NCBI GenBank assembly: GCA_009702465.1
Contig: WLHY01000019.1
Location: 1-11,046, forward strand
Origin: Actinomycetota bacterium
GTDB taxonomy: Bacteria; Actinomycetota; Actinomycetes; Nanopelagicales; Nanopelagicaceae
Reading direction: 5' to 3'
DNA length: 11,046 nt
Part shown: one piece after another, positions 1 through 6,314 of the stretch
How the letters are laid out: every line of letters starts with the position of its first letter
Numbering within the stretch: the first letter of the stretch is position 1
Made by a program: the position numbers and the translations under genes
The notes under the pieces: generated by a model
Databases searched by the model: none
What the model saw: only the letters and a program-made list of their open reading frames with translations
What the model was told of the DNA's origin: nothing

Positions 1-1
1 A

Positions 2-1375
2 AAGATTGCCCGCGCAGCTGTTCGCTCCTACTCAATTACTGCAACACCAAATACGCCAAATGCCGCCTCATACTCCAAAACCTTCACACGAAAAGTTAGT
101 GGATATGTCCTGCAAAGAGTCACAGCCTTAACACCAGGAACTGATTACAAATTTAGAGTAAGTATTAGGACTACCAATAATCGGGTCATCAACTCAGCAG
201 ATTTCAATTTTTACACCCGCTCCATTAAGCCAACTACTCCAGTAATTACTAGAGCCTTTGAAACTGATTCTGATGAGGCAGTCGTCTACTTTGATGCACC
301 AGCTAATGATGGCCAAACCCCAGTTCTCTACTACACCGCAAGAGCAAACCCTGGAAATGCAACTGGCATCACTCTTCAAAGAGGCTCTGGCTCAATCACG
401 ATAAGTGGTCTAACTAAATCAACCACCTACACCTTCACCGTTACCGCTCACAACATCAACGGCACCTCTGTTGAATCAAAACCATCACAGCCTGTTACTA
501 CCCTGGCAAACAAAATAGTCAGAGTCGTAGCTGCATCATCCTCCGGTGGATCAACCGTTACTGCTCCTGCATTTACGCTTTCAAGAACTACTGAAACCCG
601 GTTTGTAAACTATTCGCTCGCTGGTTACTCAATTACCGAAACTGGTGCTCCAGTCACTTCCTATACAATCTCACCAACTCCTCCCGCACCTTTAACCTTT
701 AATGCCTCCACGGGACGAATATCCGGAACACCAACTGAAACTAGAACGGCAACCACATACACAATCACTGGCACATCTGCTTCAGGAGAAACTGCAACCG
801 CTACCTATCAGTTAAGGGTTACTGGAGATGTTGGTGATACCGGACCTGGTGGTGGAGTTATTTTTTATTACTTAGCTTCAGGATTTAATTGTGGTCCAAC
901 ACTTGCTGCAACTTGTAAATATCTAGAGGCTGCACCAAGTTTATGGAATGGTGGAGCAGGAGATCCAGTAGCAAAGTGGGCCAACAACACCTCTCAAGTG
1001 GTTGGCACATATGGCGGCTCAACAGAGACTGCCACTGCAACCGCGATTGGGTCAGGCTATCGCAATACTCTGGCAATCATTCGTGCAGGAAATTCTGATA
1101 CTGGCGTTGCTGCAGCGTTAGCGGATTCCCACACCGTTACCGTAGAAGGCGTTACGTTTGCTGATTGGTATTTGCCCTCTGTAAACGAACTTGCAGAGAT
1201 GCGTGTGCGGCGAAGCAGTATCGGAGGGTTTTTTGATACAACCAACGACAGCATCTATTGGTCCTCATCTGAAAGTGGTAGTAACAACGCTAGCCGTGTC
1301 CGTTTTAATTTAGGTGACCAAGCTGGTTCCGGTAAAGGCCTAGCGACCTACGTCCGACCAATCCGAGCTTTTTAA
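2..1375 (+). CDS. Large secreted/surface protein, 3' part: Fn3-like modules, putative Ig module and DUF1566/Lcl-type C-terminal domain (5' end outside window)
   Basis: An open frame runs from the window edge to a TAA at 1373-1375, giving 457 visible residues with no start inside the window. Visible residues 1-73 look like the end of a fibronectin type III module. Residues about 76-168 form a second Fn3 module, with the typical end ITISGLTKSTTYTFTVTAHN. Residues about 195-275 resemble a putative Ig (He_PIG) module, with the signature LTFNASTGRISGTPTE. Residues about 277-457 start with GDTGPGGGVIFYY and continue through WYLPSVNELAEM and IYWSSSES to a final YVRPIRAF, the pattern of DUF1566/Lcl C-terminal domains. 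Two cysteines (visible residues 297 and 305) could form a disulfide. The protein is very rich in Thr, Ser and Ala, as expected for an exported modular adhesin or envelope protein. No sortase motif or membrane anchor is visible at the C-terminus. The ligand is unknown. Domain assignments are by eye; Fn3 and DUF1566 are the firmest. Confidence 0.85.
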   Translation, partial: KIARAAVRSYSITATPNTPNAASYSKTFTRKVSGYVLQRVTALTPGTDYKFRVSIRTTNNRVINSADFNFYTRSIKPTTPVITRAFETDSDEAVVYFDAPANDGQTPVLYYTARANPGNATGITLQRGSGSITISGLTKSTTYTFTVTAHNINGTSVESKPSQPVTTLANKIVRVVAASSSGGSTVTAPAFTLSRTTETRFVNYSLAGYSITETGAPVTSYTISPTPPAPLTFNASTGRISGTPTETRTATTYTITGTSASGETATATYQLRVTGDVGDTGPGGGVIFYYLASGFNCGPTLAATCKYLEAAPSLWNGGAGDPVAKWANNTSQVVGTYGGSTETATATAIGSGYRNTLAIIRAGNSDTGVAAALADSHTVTVEGVTFADWYLPSVNELAEMRVRRSSIGGFFDTTNDSIYWSSSESGSNNASRVRFNLGDQAGSGKGLATYVRPIRAF

Positions 1376-1478
1376 TTTAGAAAAAAATCTCAGTCAGGAG
1401 GCACTCGGGTTAAAATCCATTAGAGCGCATCAACTTTTACACCATTGAAATTATCAGATTTTCTCTCTAAAATTAAGT
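1376..1478. other. Intergenic gap between the two secreted-protein genes
   Basis: This 103-bp A/T-rich spacer holds the promoter described at 1445-1473. I found no convincing hairpin followed by a T-tract, so the end of the upstream transcript is not marked by an obvious intrinsic terminator. A short CCGAG near the end of the upstream gene could pair with CTCGG at about 1404-1408, but the loop would be large and no T-run follows. Confidence 0.5.
1445..1473 (+). promoter_or_regulatory. Sigma-70-type promoter giving a leaderless transcript of the 254-residue secreted protein
   Basis: A -35 element TTGAAA (1445-1450) is followed by exactly 17 bp and a -10 element TAAAAT (1468-1473). The ATG at 1479 lies 5 bp after the -10, so transcription should start at, or within a base of, the initiation codon. 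No Shine-Dalgarno sequence precedes this ATG, which agrees with leaderless translation, a common mode in Actinobacteria. The position also supports the chosen start codon. Seen in sequence: both hexamers and their spacing. Inferred: leaderless expression. Confidence 0.7.
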
Positions 1479-2243
1479 ATGTCATTTCGTAATCAAAGAA
1501 TTTTTCTTTGCGCATCTATTTTAATTTTTTCAATTCCTACTGCCAGTTACGCACAGATATTGATTGGCTACAACACAGATGGAACTCCGATGTATGGTCC
1601 TGCCCCACAAGGAGCAACTGGGCCAATCGCAACGCCGGAAAATCCATTTTGGATGAAGAATCCTGACGGCACTCCAACTGAAGCTGAGAAAAACTATACG
1701 TTTATACCCAATGCAGAAGAAAAAGCTAGGAATAATGTAGGAGCAGAATCAGAGCTTAACGAGCCAGCACCGCCAGGAATGATCCATATTGGTTACAACA
1801 CAGATGGAACTCCAAAATTTGCAGCAGCACCACAAGGCGCAACTGGTCCAATTGCAACTCCGGAAAATCCGTTTTGGATAAAGAATCCAGATGGAACTCA
1901 AACTGCTGCAGAGAAAAATTATGTCTTTTTGCCTAACGCAGATGAAAGAGCAAAGAGCGCATCACTACTTGAGCTGAAGAAAATTGTAGAGAATGAGATT
2001 TCGACCTCTAAATTTGTTAAAGTCAATAGGTCTGGTGGTTTTGTCCTAACAAGCACATTAGAAGTATCTGCAGCCAGTTCAGTAATCAAAGCGCTTGCGA
2101 TTAAAAAAGGTGCAAAAAGCCAAAGTATTTCACTTTCATTTAATGAGGATGGACAGCTAATAATCAAAGCCTCAGATAAATTAAAGGGCTATCAAGTACA
2201 AGTAACCAGCGAAGGTAAAGTTCTTAAGAAAATCACTCTATAA
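1479..2243 (+). CDS. Secreted protein of unknown function with a duplicated 56-residue module
   Basis: I do not recognise a known family in this 254-residue protein. Residues 1-25 form a signal peptide: basic start MSFRNQR, hydrophobic core at 8-19, and a likely cleavage after SYA (residue 25). Cys11 sits inside the hydrophobic core and does not form a lipobox, so ordinary secretion is more likely than lipidation. The mature part has two copies of one module, residues 29-84 and 104-159, each starting IGYNTDGTP and containing PQGATGPIATPENPFW, KNPDGT and AEKNY. A lysine- and glutamate-rich stretch (about 160-180) follows, then a C-terminal region (about 181-254) of alternating hydrophobic residues that looks beta-rich. 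The start at 1479 fits both the signal peptide and the promoter just upstream. The neighbouring upstream gene also encodes an exported protein, so a cell-envelope role is likely. The function cannot be named from sequence. Confidence 0.85.
   Translation: MSFRNQRIFLCASILIFSIPTASYAQILIGYNTDGTPMYGPAPQGATGPIATPENPFWMKNPDGTPTEAEKNYTFIPNAEEKARNNVGAESELNEPAPPGMIHIGYNTDGTPKFAAAPQGATGPIATPENPFWIKNPDGTQTAAEKNYVFLPNADERAKSASLLELKKIVENEISTSKFVKVNRSGGFVLTSTLEVSAASSVIKALAIKKGAKSQSISLSFNEDGQLIIKASDKLKGYQVQVTSEGKVLKKITL
1563..1955 (+). repeat. Internal coding duplication: two copies of a 56-codon module, 75-codon period
   Basis: Copy 1 covers 1563-1730 and copy 2 covers 1788-1955. By direct comparison 44 of 56 residues are identical (79%), and most replacements are conservative (M/I, I/L, E/D, K/R, Y/F). 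About 16 of the 44 identical residues are written with different codons, so the duplication is old rather than a recent copy or an assembly artefact. The 19-residue linker between copies is acidic and Pro-rich and has no equivalent after copy 2. Confidence 0.9.
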
Positions 2244-2373
2244 GCAAATAACTCGGTTTTGGGTTGGAATCCCTACGGGCGCACAATCGGATTTGTCCTA
2301 TCTGCCTTACTCCCGCTAATCTACGGGCTCGAAGTTCCGCGAGGGATAAAACCGTTATCGAGGGAGAAGTAAA
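2244..2373 (+). promoter_or_regulatory. Structured leader region upstream of rplY
   Basis: This 130-bp gap contains several small inverted repeats in a row. CCCG (2312-2315) can pair with CGGG (2324-2327) across an 8-nt loop. CTCG (2328-2331) can pair with CGAG (2340-2343), again with an 8-nt loop and directly abutting the first stem. GATAA (2345-2349) can pair with TTATC (2355-2359). An exact 8-bp direct repeat CTACGGGC occurs at 2273-2280 and 2321-2328, so the CCCG at 2312-2315 could instead pair with the upstream CGGG at 2276-2279. A weak promoter candidate is TTGGGT (2259-2264), 17 bp, CACAAT (2282-2287). Autogenous control of L25 synthesis is known in E. coli; its occurrence here is inference. 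Each stem is short, so the structure is tentative. Confidence 0.4.
2361..2366 (+). promoter_or_regulatory. Ribosome binding site of rplY
   Basis: AGGGAG lies 7 nt before the ATG at 2374. It fixes the start of the L25 frame and contrasts with several neighbouring genes that lack any Shine-Dalgarno sequence. Confidence 0.8.
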
Positions 2374-3015
2374 ATGGCTGAAATTTCAATCAAAGGCGCA
2401 CGCCGTACTGAATTTGGTAAAGGTGCGTCGCGCAGAGCTCGCCGTGATGGATTTATACCGGCGGTAATTTATGGTCATGGTGAGAAGCCACAACATGTGC
2501 AGCTTCCTTCTCGCGAACTTGGTGTCGCATTAAAAACTTCTAACGTTTTGATTGATGTTGTTCTAGATGATCACACTGAATTAACTCTTCCTAAATCAGT
2601 TTCTCGTGATCCATTAACTGGCTTGCTTGAGCACATAGATCTAGTAATTGTTCGTCGTGGTGAGAAAGTTATCGTTTCAGTTCCAGTTCATACTGAAGGT
2701 AAGTACGATCAGGATGGTATTTTGGAAAATGTTAATACTTCAATCGAGGTTGAAGCAGATGTAACAAGCATTCCAAGCTTCTTAGTTCTTAGCATGGAGG
2801 GCTTGGCTGCTGGTGAATCTCTAACTGCAGATAAGGTTGTTCTGCCTGCTGGAATTAAATTAATCAGTGATCCAAAGATGACAGTTGTTCACTTATCAGT
2901 TCGTTCTGCAGAGGTTGAAGAGGTTGCAGTTGTTGCCGCCCCAGTTGAAGGTGCTGCTCCTGCTGAAGGTGCTGCTCCTGCTGAAGGCGCTGCCGCAAAG
3001 GATGATAAAAAGTAA
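2374..3015 (+). CDS. rplY: 50S ribosomal protein L25, CTC/TL5 form (general stress protein Ctc)
   Basis: L25 binds 5S rRNA (loop E region) in the central protuberance of the 50S subunit. The 213-residue protein has the two-domain CTC layout. Residues 1-92 are the 5S-binding L25 domain, with the basic start RRTEFGKGASRRARRDGFIPAVIYGHG and the turn SRDPLTGLLEHIDL. Residues about 93-177 form the TL5-type beta domain (RRGEKVIVSVPVHTEGK, GLAAGESLTADKVVLPAG). Residues 178-213 are a low-complexity tail, first Glu/Val/Ala-rich, then EGAAPA repeats, ending DDKK; such tails are common in actinobacterial L25 and are probably disordered. The start is supported by AGGGAG 7 nt upstream. pth follows after 34 bp on the same strand, an arrangement conserved in Actinobacteria, so the two are probably co-transcribed. 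Nothing looks truncated. Confidence 0.97.
   Translation: MAEISIKGARRTEFGKGASRRARRDGFIPAVIYGHGEKPQHVQLPSRELGVALKTSNVLIDVVLDDHTELTLPKSVSRDPLTGLLEHIDLVIVRRGEKVIVSVPVHTEGKYDQDGILENVNTSIEVEADVTSIPSFLVLSMEGLAAGESLTADKVVLPAGIKLISDPKMTVVHLSVRSAEVEEVAVVAAPVEGAAPAEGAAPAEGAAAKDDKK
2947..2996 (+). repeat. 18-bp tandem repeat in the rplY tail
   Basis: Two perfect copies of an 18-bp unit (2947-2964 and 2965-2982) are followed by a partial, diverged third copy (2983-2996). They encode the EGAAPA repeats near the end of L25. The perfect DNA identity of copies 1 and 2 suggests recent slippage, so copy number may vary between strains without changing the frame. Confidence 0.85.
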
Positions 3016-3049
3016 GTTAAATAGATTAGCCAACCGCTAGCCTTAACTT

Positions 3050-3613
3050 ATGACGGCTCGTTGGTTGGTAATTGGCCTGGGTAATCCAGGTCCTGAGTAT
3101 GAAAAAACCAGACACAATATTGGTCAATTGCTGCTCGCTGAGTTAGCAGAAAATAATAAATTTACAGCTCATAAATCTCGGATGGAGATCTGTGAGATCA
3201 GAGTTAATGACAACACTTTAGTGTTGGCTAAATCTCGTGGCTATATGAATGAAACGGGTGGGCCAGCAAAAGCTCTAATTGATTTCTACAAGATTCCGGT
3301 AGATCAAGTAATTGTGGCTCATGATGAGTTAGATCTTCCATTCAATTCGTTACGTCTAAAGTTTGGCGGTGGCGATAATGGCCATAATGGATTGAAATCA
3401 TTGACCTCATCCCTTGGTACTGCAGATTACTATCGAGTCCGAATGGGAATTGGTAGACCACTTGGACAACAGGATCCAGCGGATTTTGTCTTAAAGCCTT
3501 TTAGCAAAGAGGAGCGAAATGAATTACTTAATTTTATTGATAGAGGCGGCCAGTCAATAAAGGCGTTAATTGAGAATGGAATAGATAAGGCGCAAACCGC
3601 TTTTAACTCTTGA
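3050..3613 (+). CDS. pth: Peptidyl-tRNA hydrolase
   Basis: Pth cleaves the ester bond of peptidyl-tRNAs that drop off ribosomes, recycling tRNA in the cytoplasm. The 187-residue length is normal. Catalytic and binding residues are all visible: Asn12 in GLGNPG, the catalytic His22 in TRHNIG, Asn67 in YMNETG, Asp92 in HDELDL, and His112-Asn113 in GGGDNGHNGL. These correspond to N10, H20, N68, D93, H113 and N114 of E. coli Pth. The GGGDNGHNG form of the glycine-rich loop is the version I associate with Actinobacteria. The start at 3050 puts the first strand (MTARWLVIGLGNPG) where the family has it. No Shine-Dalgarno sequence precedes it; TAGCCT at 3038-3043 could be a -10 for a leaderless transcript, but no good -35 is present, so read-through from rplY is the simpler view. 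The last 11 bp overlap the convergent ppdK gene. Confidence 0.97.
   Translation: MTARWLVIGLGNPGPEYEKTRHNIGQLLLAELAENNKFTAHKSRMEICEIRVNDNTLVLAKSRGYMNETGGPAKALIDFYKIPVDQVIVAHDELDLPFNSLRLKFGGGDNGHNGLKSLTSSLGTADYYRVRMGIGRPLGQQDPADFVLKPFSKEERNELLNFIDRGGQSIKALIENGIDKAQTAFNS
3587..3604. terminator. Weak hairpin at the pth/ppdK convergent junction
   Basis: AAGGCG (3587-3592) can pair with CGCTTT (3598-3603), one pair being a G-T wobble, across a 5-nt loop. On the + strand it is followed by the end of a short T-run (3601-3604). On the - strand it begins at the last base of the ppdK stop codon. It lies where both convergent transcripts should stop, but the stem is short and the T-tract poor, so this is only a candidate. 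Confidence 0.25.
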
Positions 3614-6281
3614 TAATTTGAGCACGACCAGCTTCTAGCCTTGCAACCGGAACTCTAAATGGCGAGCAAGAGACATAATCAATATCTAGATTGTTAAAGA
3701 AGTGAATACTCCTTGGATCACCACCATGCTCACCACATACGCCTAATTTAAAATCCTTTCGAACCGCTCGAGCCTGATCTCTGGCAATCTTTACCAATAA
3801 GCCAACACCATCTTGGTCTAGTGATTCAAATGGATTAAATGGCAGCAGCTCTAGATCTAAGTATCTTGGCAAAAATGTTGATTCAACATCATCTCGGCTA
3901 AATGCCCACGTTAATTGGGTTAGATCATTGGTGCCAAAGGAGAAGAAATCTGCGTAATCTGCCAATCTAGTTGCAGTAATTGCAGCTCTTGGCGTTTCAA
4001 TCATTGTGCCAATCGGTATATCTAATTTTTCATTACCTAAAGTTTTTACAATCTCCGCCTCAAGATTTTCTCGAAGATATAAGAGCTCTCGCTGGGTTGT
4101 AACCAATGGAATCATTAACTCTGGACGTGGATCAAAGCCGGCCTTTTTAACCTCAATACTTGCTAAGACCAAAGCTCGAACCTGCATTTTAAACAACTCT
4201 GGAATCAATATTCCAAGACGCACACCTCGTAGGCCAAGCATTGGATTTGCTTCATGCAACCTCTTAACCGCGGTAAATATCGCTTTATCTCGAGTGCTGA
4301 CCTCTTTATTCAAAGCCTCAGCTGTCGCCATTTGTGCACTTAGGCTTGCCAGATCTGGCAGAAATTCATGTAGCGGTGGATCTAATAAACGCACCGTTAC
4401 CGGTAAACCAGACATCGCTTTTAGGATTCCAACAAAATCAGCTTGTTGCAGCACCTGCATCTGCGCAATTACCTTGTTTTGTTCCTCTTCACTTTCTGCC
4501 AAAACAACTTGCTCTACATATGATCTGCGCTCACCTAAAAACATATGCTCTGTGCGGCATAGACCAATTCCTTGAGCTCCAAGTGTTCGTGCGCGTTGAC
4601 TATCCTCTGGCGTATCCGCGTTGGCTCTGACAAATAATTTTCTAATCTCATCAGCGTGGTTCAAGATTCGATCCACCGCTTTAACAATCGGGCTAGCCTG
4701 ATCTGAATCCACCTTTACCTTGCCCTCTAAGTATGAGGTAACGGTGGATTGGGTAACGGCAATCTCGCCCAGGTAAACACAACCGGTGGTGCCATCGATC
4801 GAGATAATCTCACCCTCTTTGATGATTAGATCGCCAATGTTAAATTGCAAAAGTTTTTCATCGACATTTATCGCTTCAGTTCCGCAGACAGCGGTCTTAC
4901 CCATACCGCGTGCAACGACAGCTGCATGAGATGTTTTTCCACCGCGCGTTGTTAAAATTCCTTCAGCAGCTACCATTCCGACTAAATCATCAGGACTTGT
5001 CTCACGACGAACCAAAATTACTTTACGTCCAGCTTTAGCTAAATCAAAAGCCTTCTTTGAGTTAAAGACAACCTCACCAACTGCTGCACCAGGGGATGCA
5101 GGGATTCCAGTTGCGATTAAATTTTGTTTTTGTGACAAATCAAATTGCGGAAACATAAGTTGTACTAATTGCTCACCATTAGTTCTGGCAAGTGCTTCAT
5201 CCATAGAGATCTTGCCCTCATCAACTAACTGAGTTGCAATACGGAAAGCAGCTTCTGCTGTTCGCTTGCCAACTCGAGTTTGTAAAATCCATAACTTTCC
5301 ACGCTCTACAGTGAATTCGATATCACATAGATCTCGGTAATGATCCTCAAGAGTTTTCATCAATCTCTCTAATTCAGCATGCACTACCGGCTCTTTCTTC
5401 GCCATATCAACTAAAGACATAGTGTTTCTAATTCCGGCAACTACATCTTCACCCTGAGCCTTATCTAGATAATCTCCGTAACTTCCCTTTTCACCAGTTG
5501 CTGGATTACGAGTAAATGCAACACCAGTACCGGAGTCATCACTTAGATTTCCAAAGACCATCGATTGAATATTTACCGCTGTTCCAAGATCAGATGGAAT
5601 GCGCTCTCGCTTGCGATAGAGGTTTGCTCGTTCTGAGTTCCATGATCGAAATACCGCCTCGATTGAATGATTTAGGTGATCTACTGGATTAGTTGGGAAG
5701 GCACGTGCCGTGTGTGATTCGATCAACTTTATTAATTGTGCTGCTAGATCCTTAAGGGCGGGTGCAGTTAAATCTGCAACCACAGCAGCATTATGTTTTT
5801 TCAGATACTCACTTTCTAATTCATGAACACTCTCATCTGGCACCTCACAAACAATTCGGCCATACATATCTATAAATCGGCGATAAGAGTCCCAGGCAAA
5901 CTTTTCATTGCCCGATGCAATCGCCATAGCTTCTGCAACCTCGGGTGTAATGCCAACATTAAGTACCGTCTCCATCATTCCTGGCATAGAGTGCTTAGCA
6001 CCTGATCGAACTGAGACTAGTAATGGATTTTTCGCATCACCAAATTTCTTCCCAACAACCTTCTCAAGGTTAGCTAGGGCAGTATCAACCTGACCAGATA
6101 ATTGAGTTGGAATATTGCCAGTAGTTAAAAACTCGCGGCAAGCATCGGTTGTGATTGTAAAACCTGGTGGAACAGGTAATCCCATCTGCACCATCTCTGC
6201 AATATTGGCACCCTTGCCACCAAGCAGATCTGATTTACTTTTATCACCAAAGGTAAATGGATAAACAAATTGCTTAGCCAC
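3603..6281 (-). CDS. ppdK: Pyruvate, phosphate dikinase
   Basis: PPDK converts pyruvate, ATP and phosphate to PEP, AMP and pyrophosphate, reversibly, in the cytoplasm. The 892 residues match the family's full length. The N-terminal ATP-grasp nucleotide-binding domain includes GGKGANIAEM (21-30), SVRSGAKHSMPGMMETVLN (90-108) and GTGVAFTRNPATGEKG (251-266). The mobile phosphohistidine domain (about 389-510) carries TRGGKTSHAAVVARGMG, with catalytic His452 and Thr450, the position that regulatory proteins phosphorylate in other PPDKs. The C-terminal PEP/pyruvate-binding TIM barrel has GIGLCRTEHMF (571-581), DPPLHEFLP (634-642), SFGTNDLTQ (781-789) and catalytic Cys849 in VCGEHGGDP. The start codon is GTG, with GGAG 5 nt upstream. 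The gene follows ppc after 33 bp and probably shares its transcript. Its 3' end overlaps pth by 11 bp tail to tail. The intact His and Cys argue for an active enzyme and against PEP synthase or enzyme I. Confidence 0.98.
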   Translation of the reverse strand: MAKQFVYPFTFGDKSKSDLLGGKGANIAEMVQMGLPVPPGFTITTDACREFLTTGNIPTQLSGQVDTALANLEKVVGKKFGDAKNPLLVSVRSGAKHSMPGMMETVLNVGITPEVAEAMAIASGNEKFAWDSYRRFIDMYGRIVCEVPDESVHELESEYLKKHNAAVVADLTAPALKDLAAQLIKLIESHTARAFPTNPVDHLNHSIEAVFRSWNSERANLYRKRERIPSDLGTAVNIQSMVFGNLSDDSGTGVAFTRNPATGEKGSYGDYLDKAQGEDVVAGIRNTMSLVDMAKKEPVVHAELERLMKTLEDHYRDLCDIEFTVERGKLWILQTRVGKRTAEAAFRIATQLVDEGKISMDEALARTNGEQLVQLMFPQFDLSQKQNLIATGIPASPGAAVGEVVFNSKKAFDLAKAGRKVILVRRETSPDDLVGMVAAEGILTTRGGKTSHAAVVARGMGKTAVCGTEAINVDEKLLQFNIGDLIIKEGEIISIDGTTGCVYLGEIAVTQSTVTSYLEGKVKVDSDQASPIVKAVDRILNHADEIRKLFVRANADTPEDSQRARTLGAQGIGLCRTEHMFLGERRSYVEQVVLAESEEEQNKVIAQMQVLQQADFVGILKAMSGLPVTVRLLDPPLHEFLPDLASLSAQMATAEALNKEVSTRDKAIFTAVKRLHEANPMLGLRGVRLGILIPELFKMQVRALVLASIEVKKAGFDPRPELMIPLVTTQRELLYLRENLEAEIVKTLGNEKLDIPIGTMIETPRAAITATRLADYADFFSFGTNDLTQLTWAFSRDDVESTFLPRYLDLELLPFNPFESLDQDGVGLLVKIARDQARAVRKDFKLGVCGEHGGDPRSIHFFNNLDIDYVSCSPFRVPVARLEAGRAQIIKS

Positions 6282-6286
6282 TTTAA

Positions 6287-6290
6287 CTCC
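6287..6290 (-). promoter_or_regulatory. Ribosome binding site of ppdK
   Basis: GGAG on the minus strand lies 5 nt before the GTG start at 6281-6279. It supports the GTG as initiator and suggests that ppdK is translated from a polycistronic ppc-ppdK mRNA. I see no promoter of its own in the 33-bp spacer. Confidence 0.6.
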
Positions 6291-6314
6291 GATCTAACTC
6301 TGCAATGAGCATAA

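Noticed and set aside
1479..1553. Lipoprotein signal peptide, because of Cys11
   Set aside because: Cys11 is within the hydrophobic core and lacks the preceding small residues of a lipobox; a normal cleavage site after SYA at residue 25 fits better.
1563..1955. Collagen-like Gly-X-Y repeats suggested by PQGATGP
   Set aside because: The Gly-X-Y pattern lasts only a few residues and sits inside a longer non-collagen module.
2264..2467. TTG-started 67-codon frame with a CPIC motif upstream of rplY
   Set aside because: It runs 94 bp out of frame into rplY, begins with TTG without a ribosome binding site, and its second half reads as frame-shifted L25. A leader peptide is not supported.
4006..4575. 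Open frame of 189 codons on the + strand
   Set aside because: It lies wholly antisense to ppdK, shows no domain-like pattern, and is explained by the codon composition of the real gene. The frame at 4334-4630 is the same kind of shadow.
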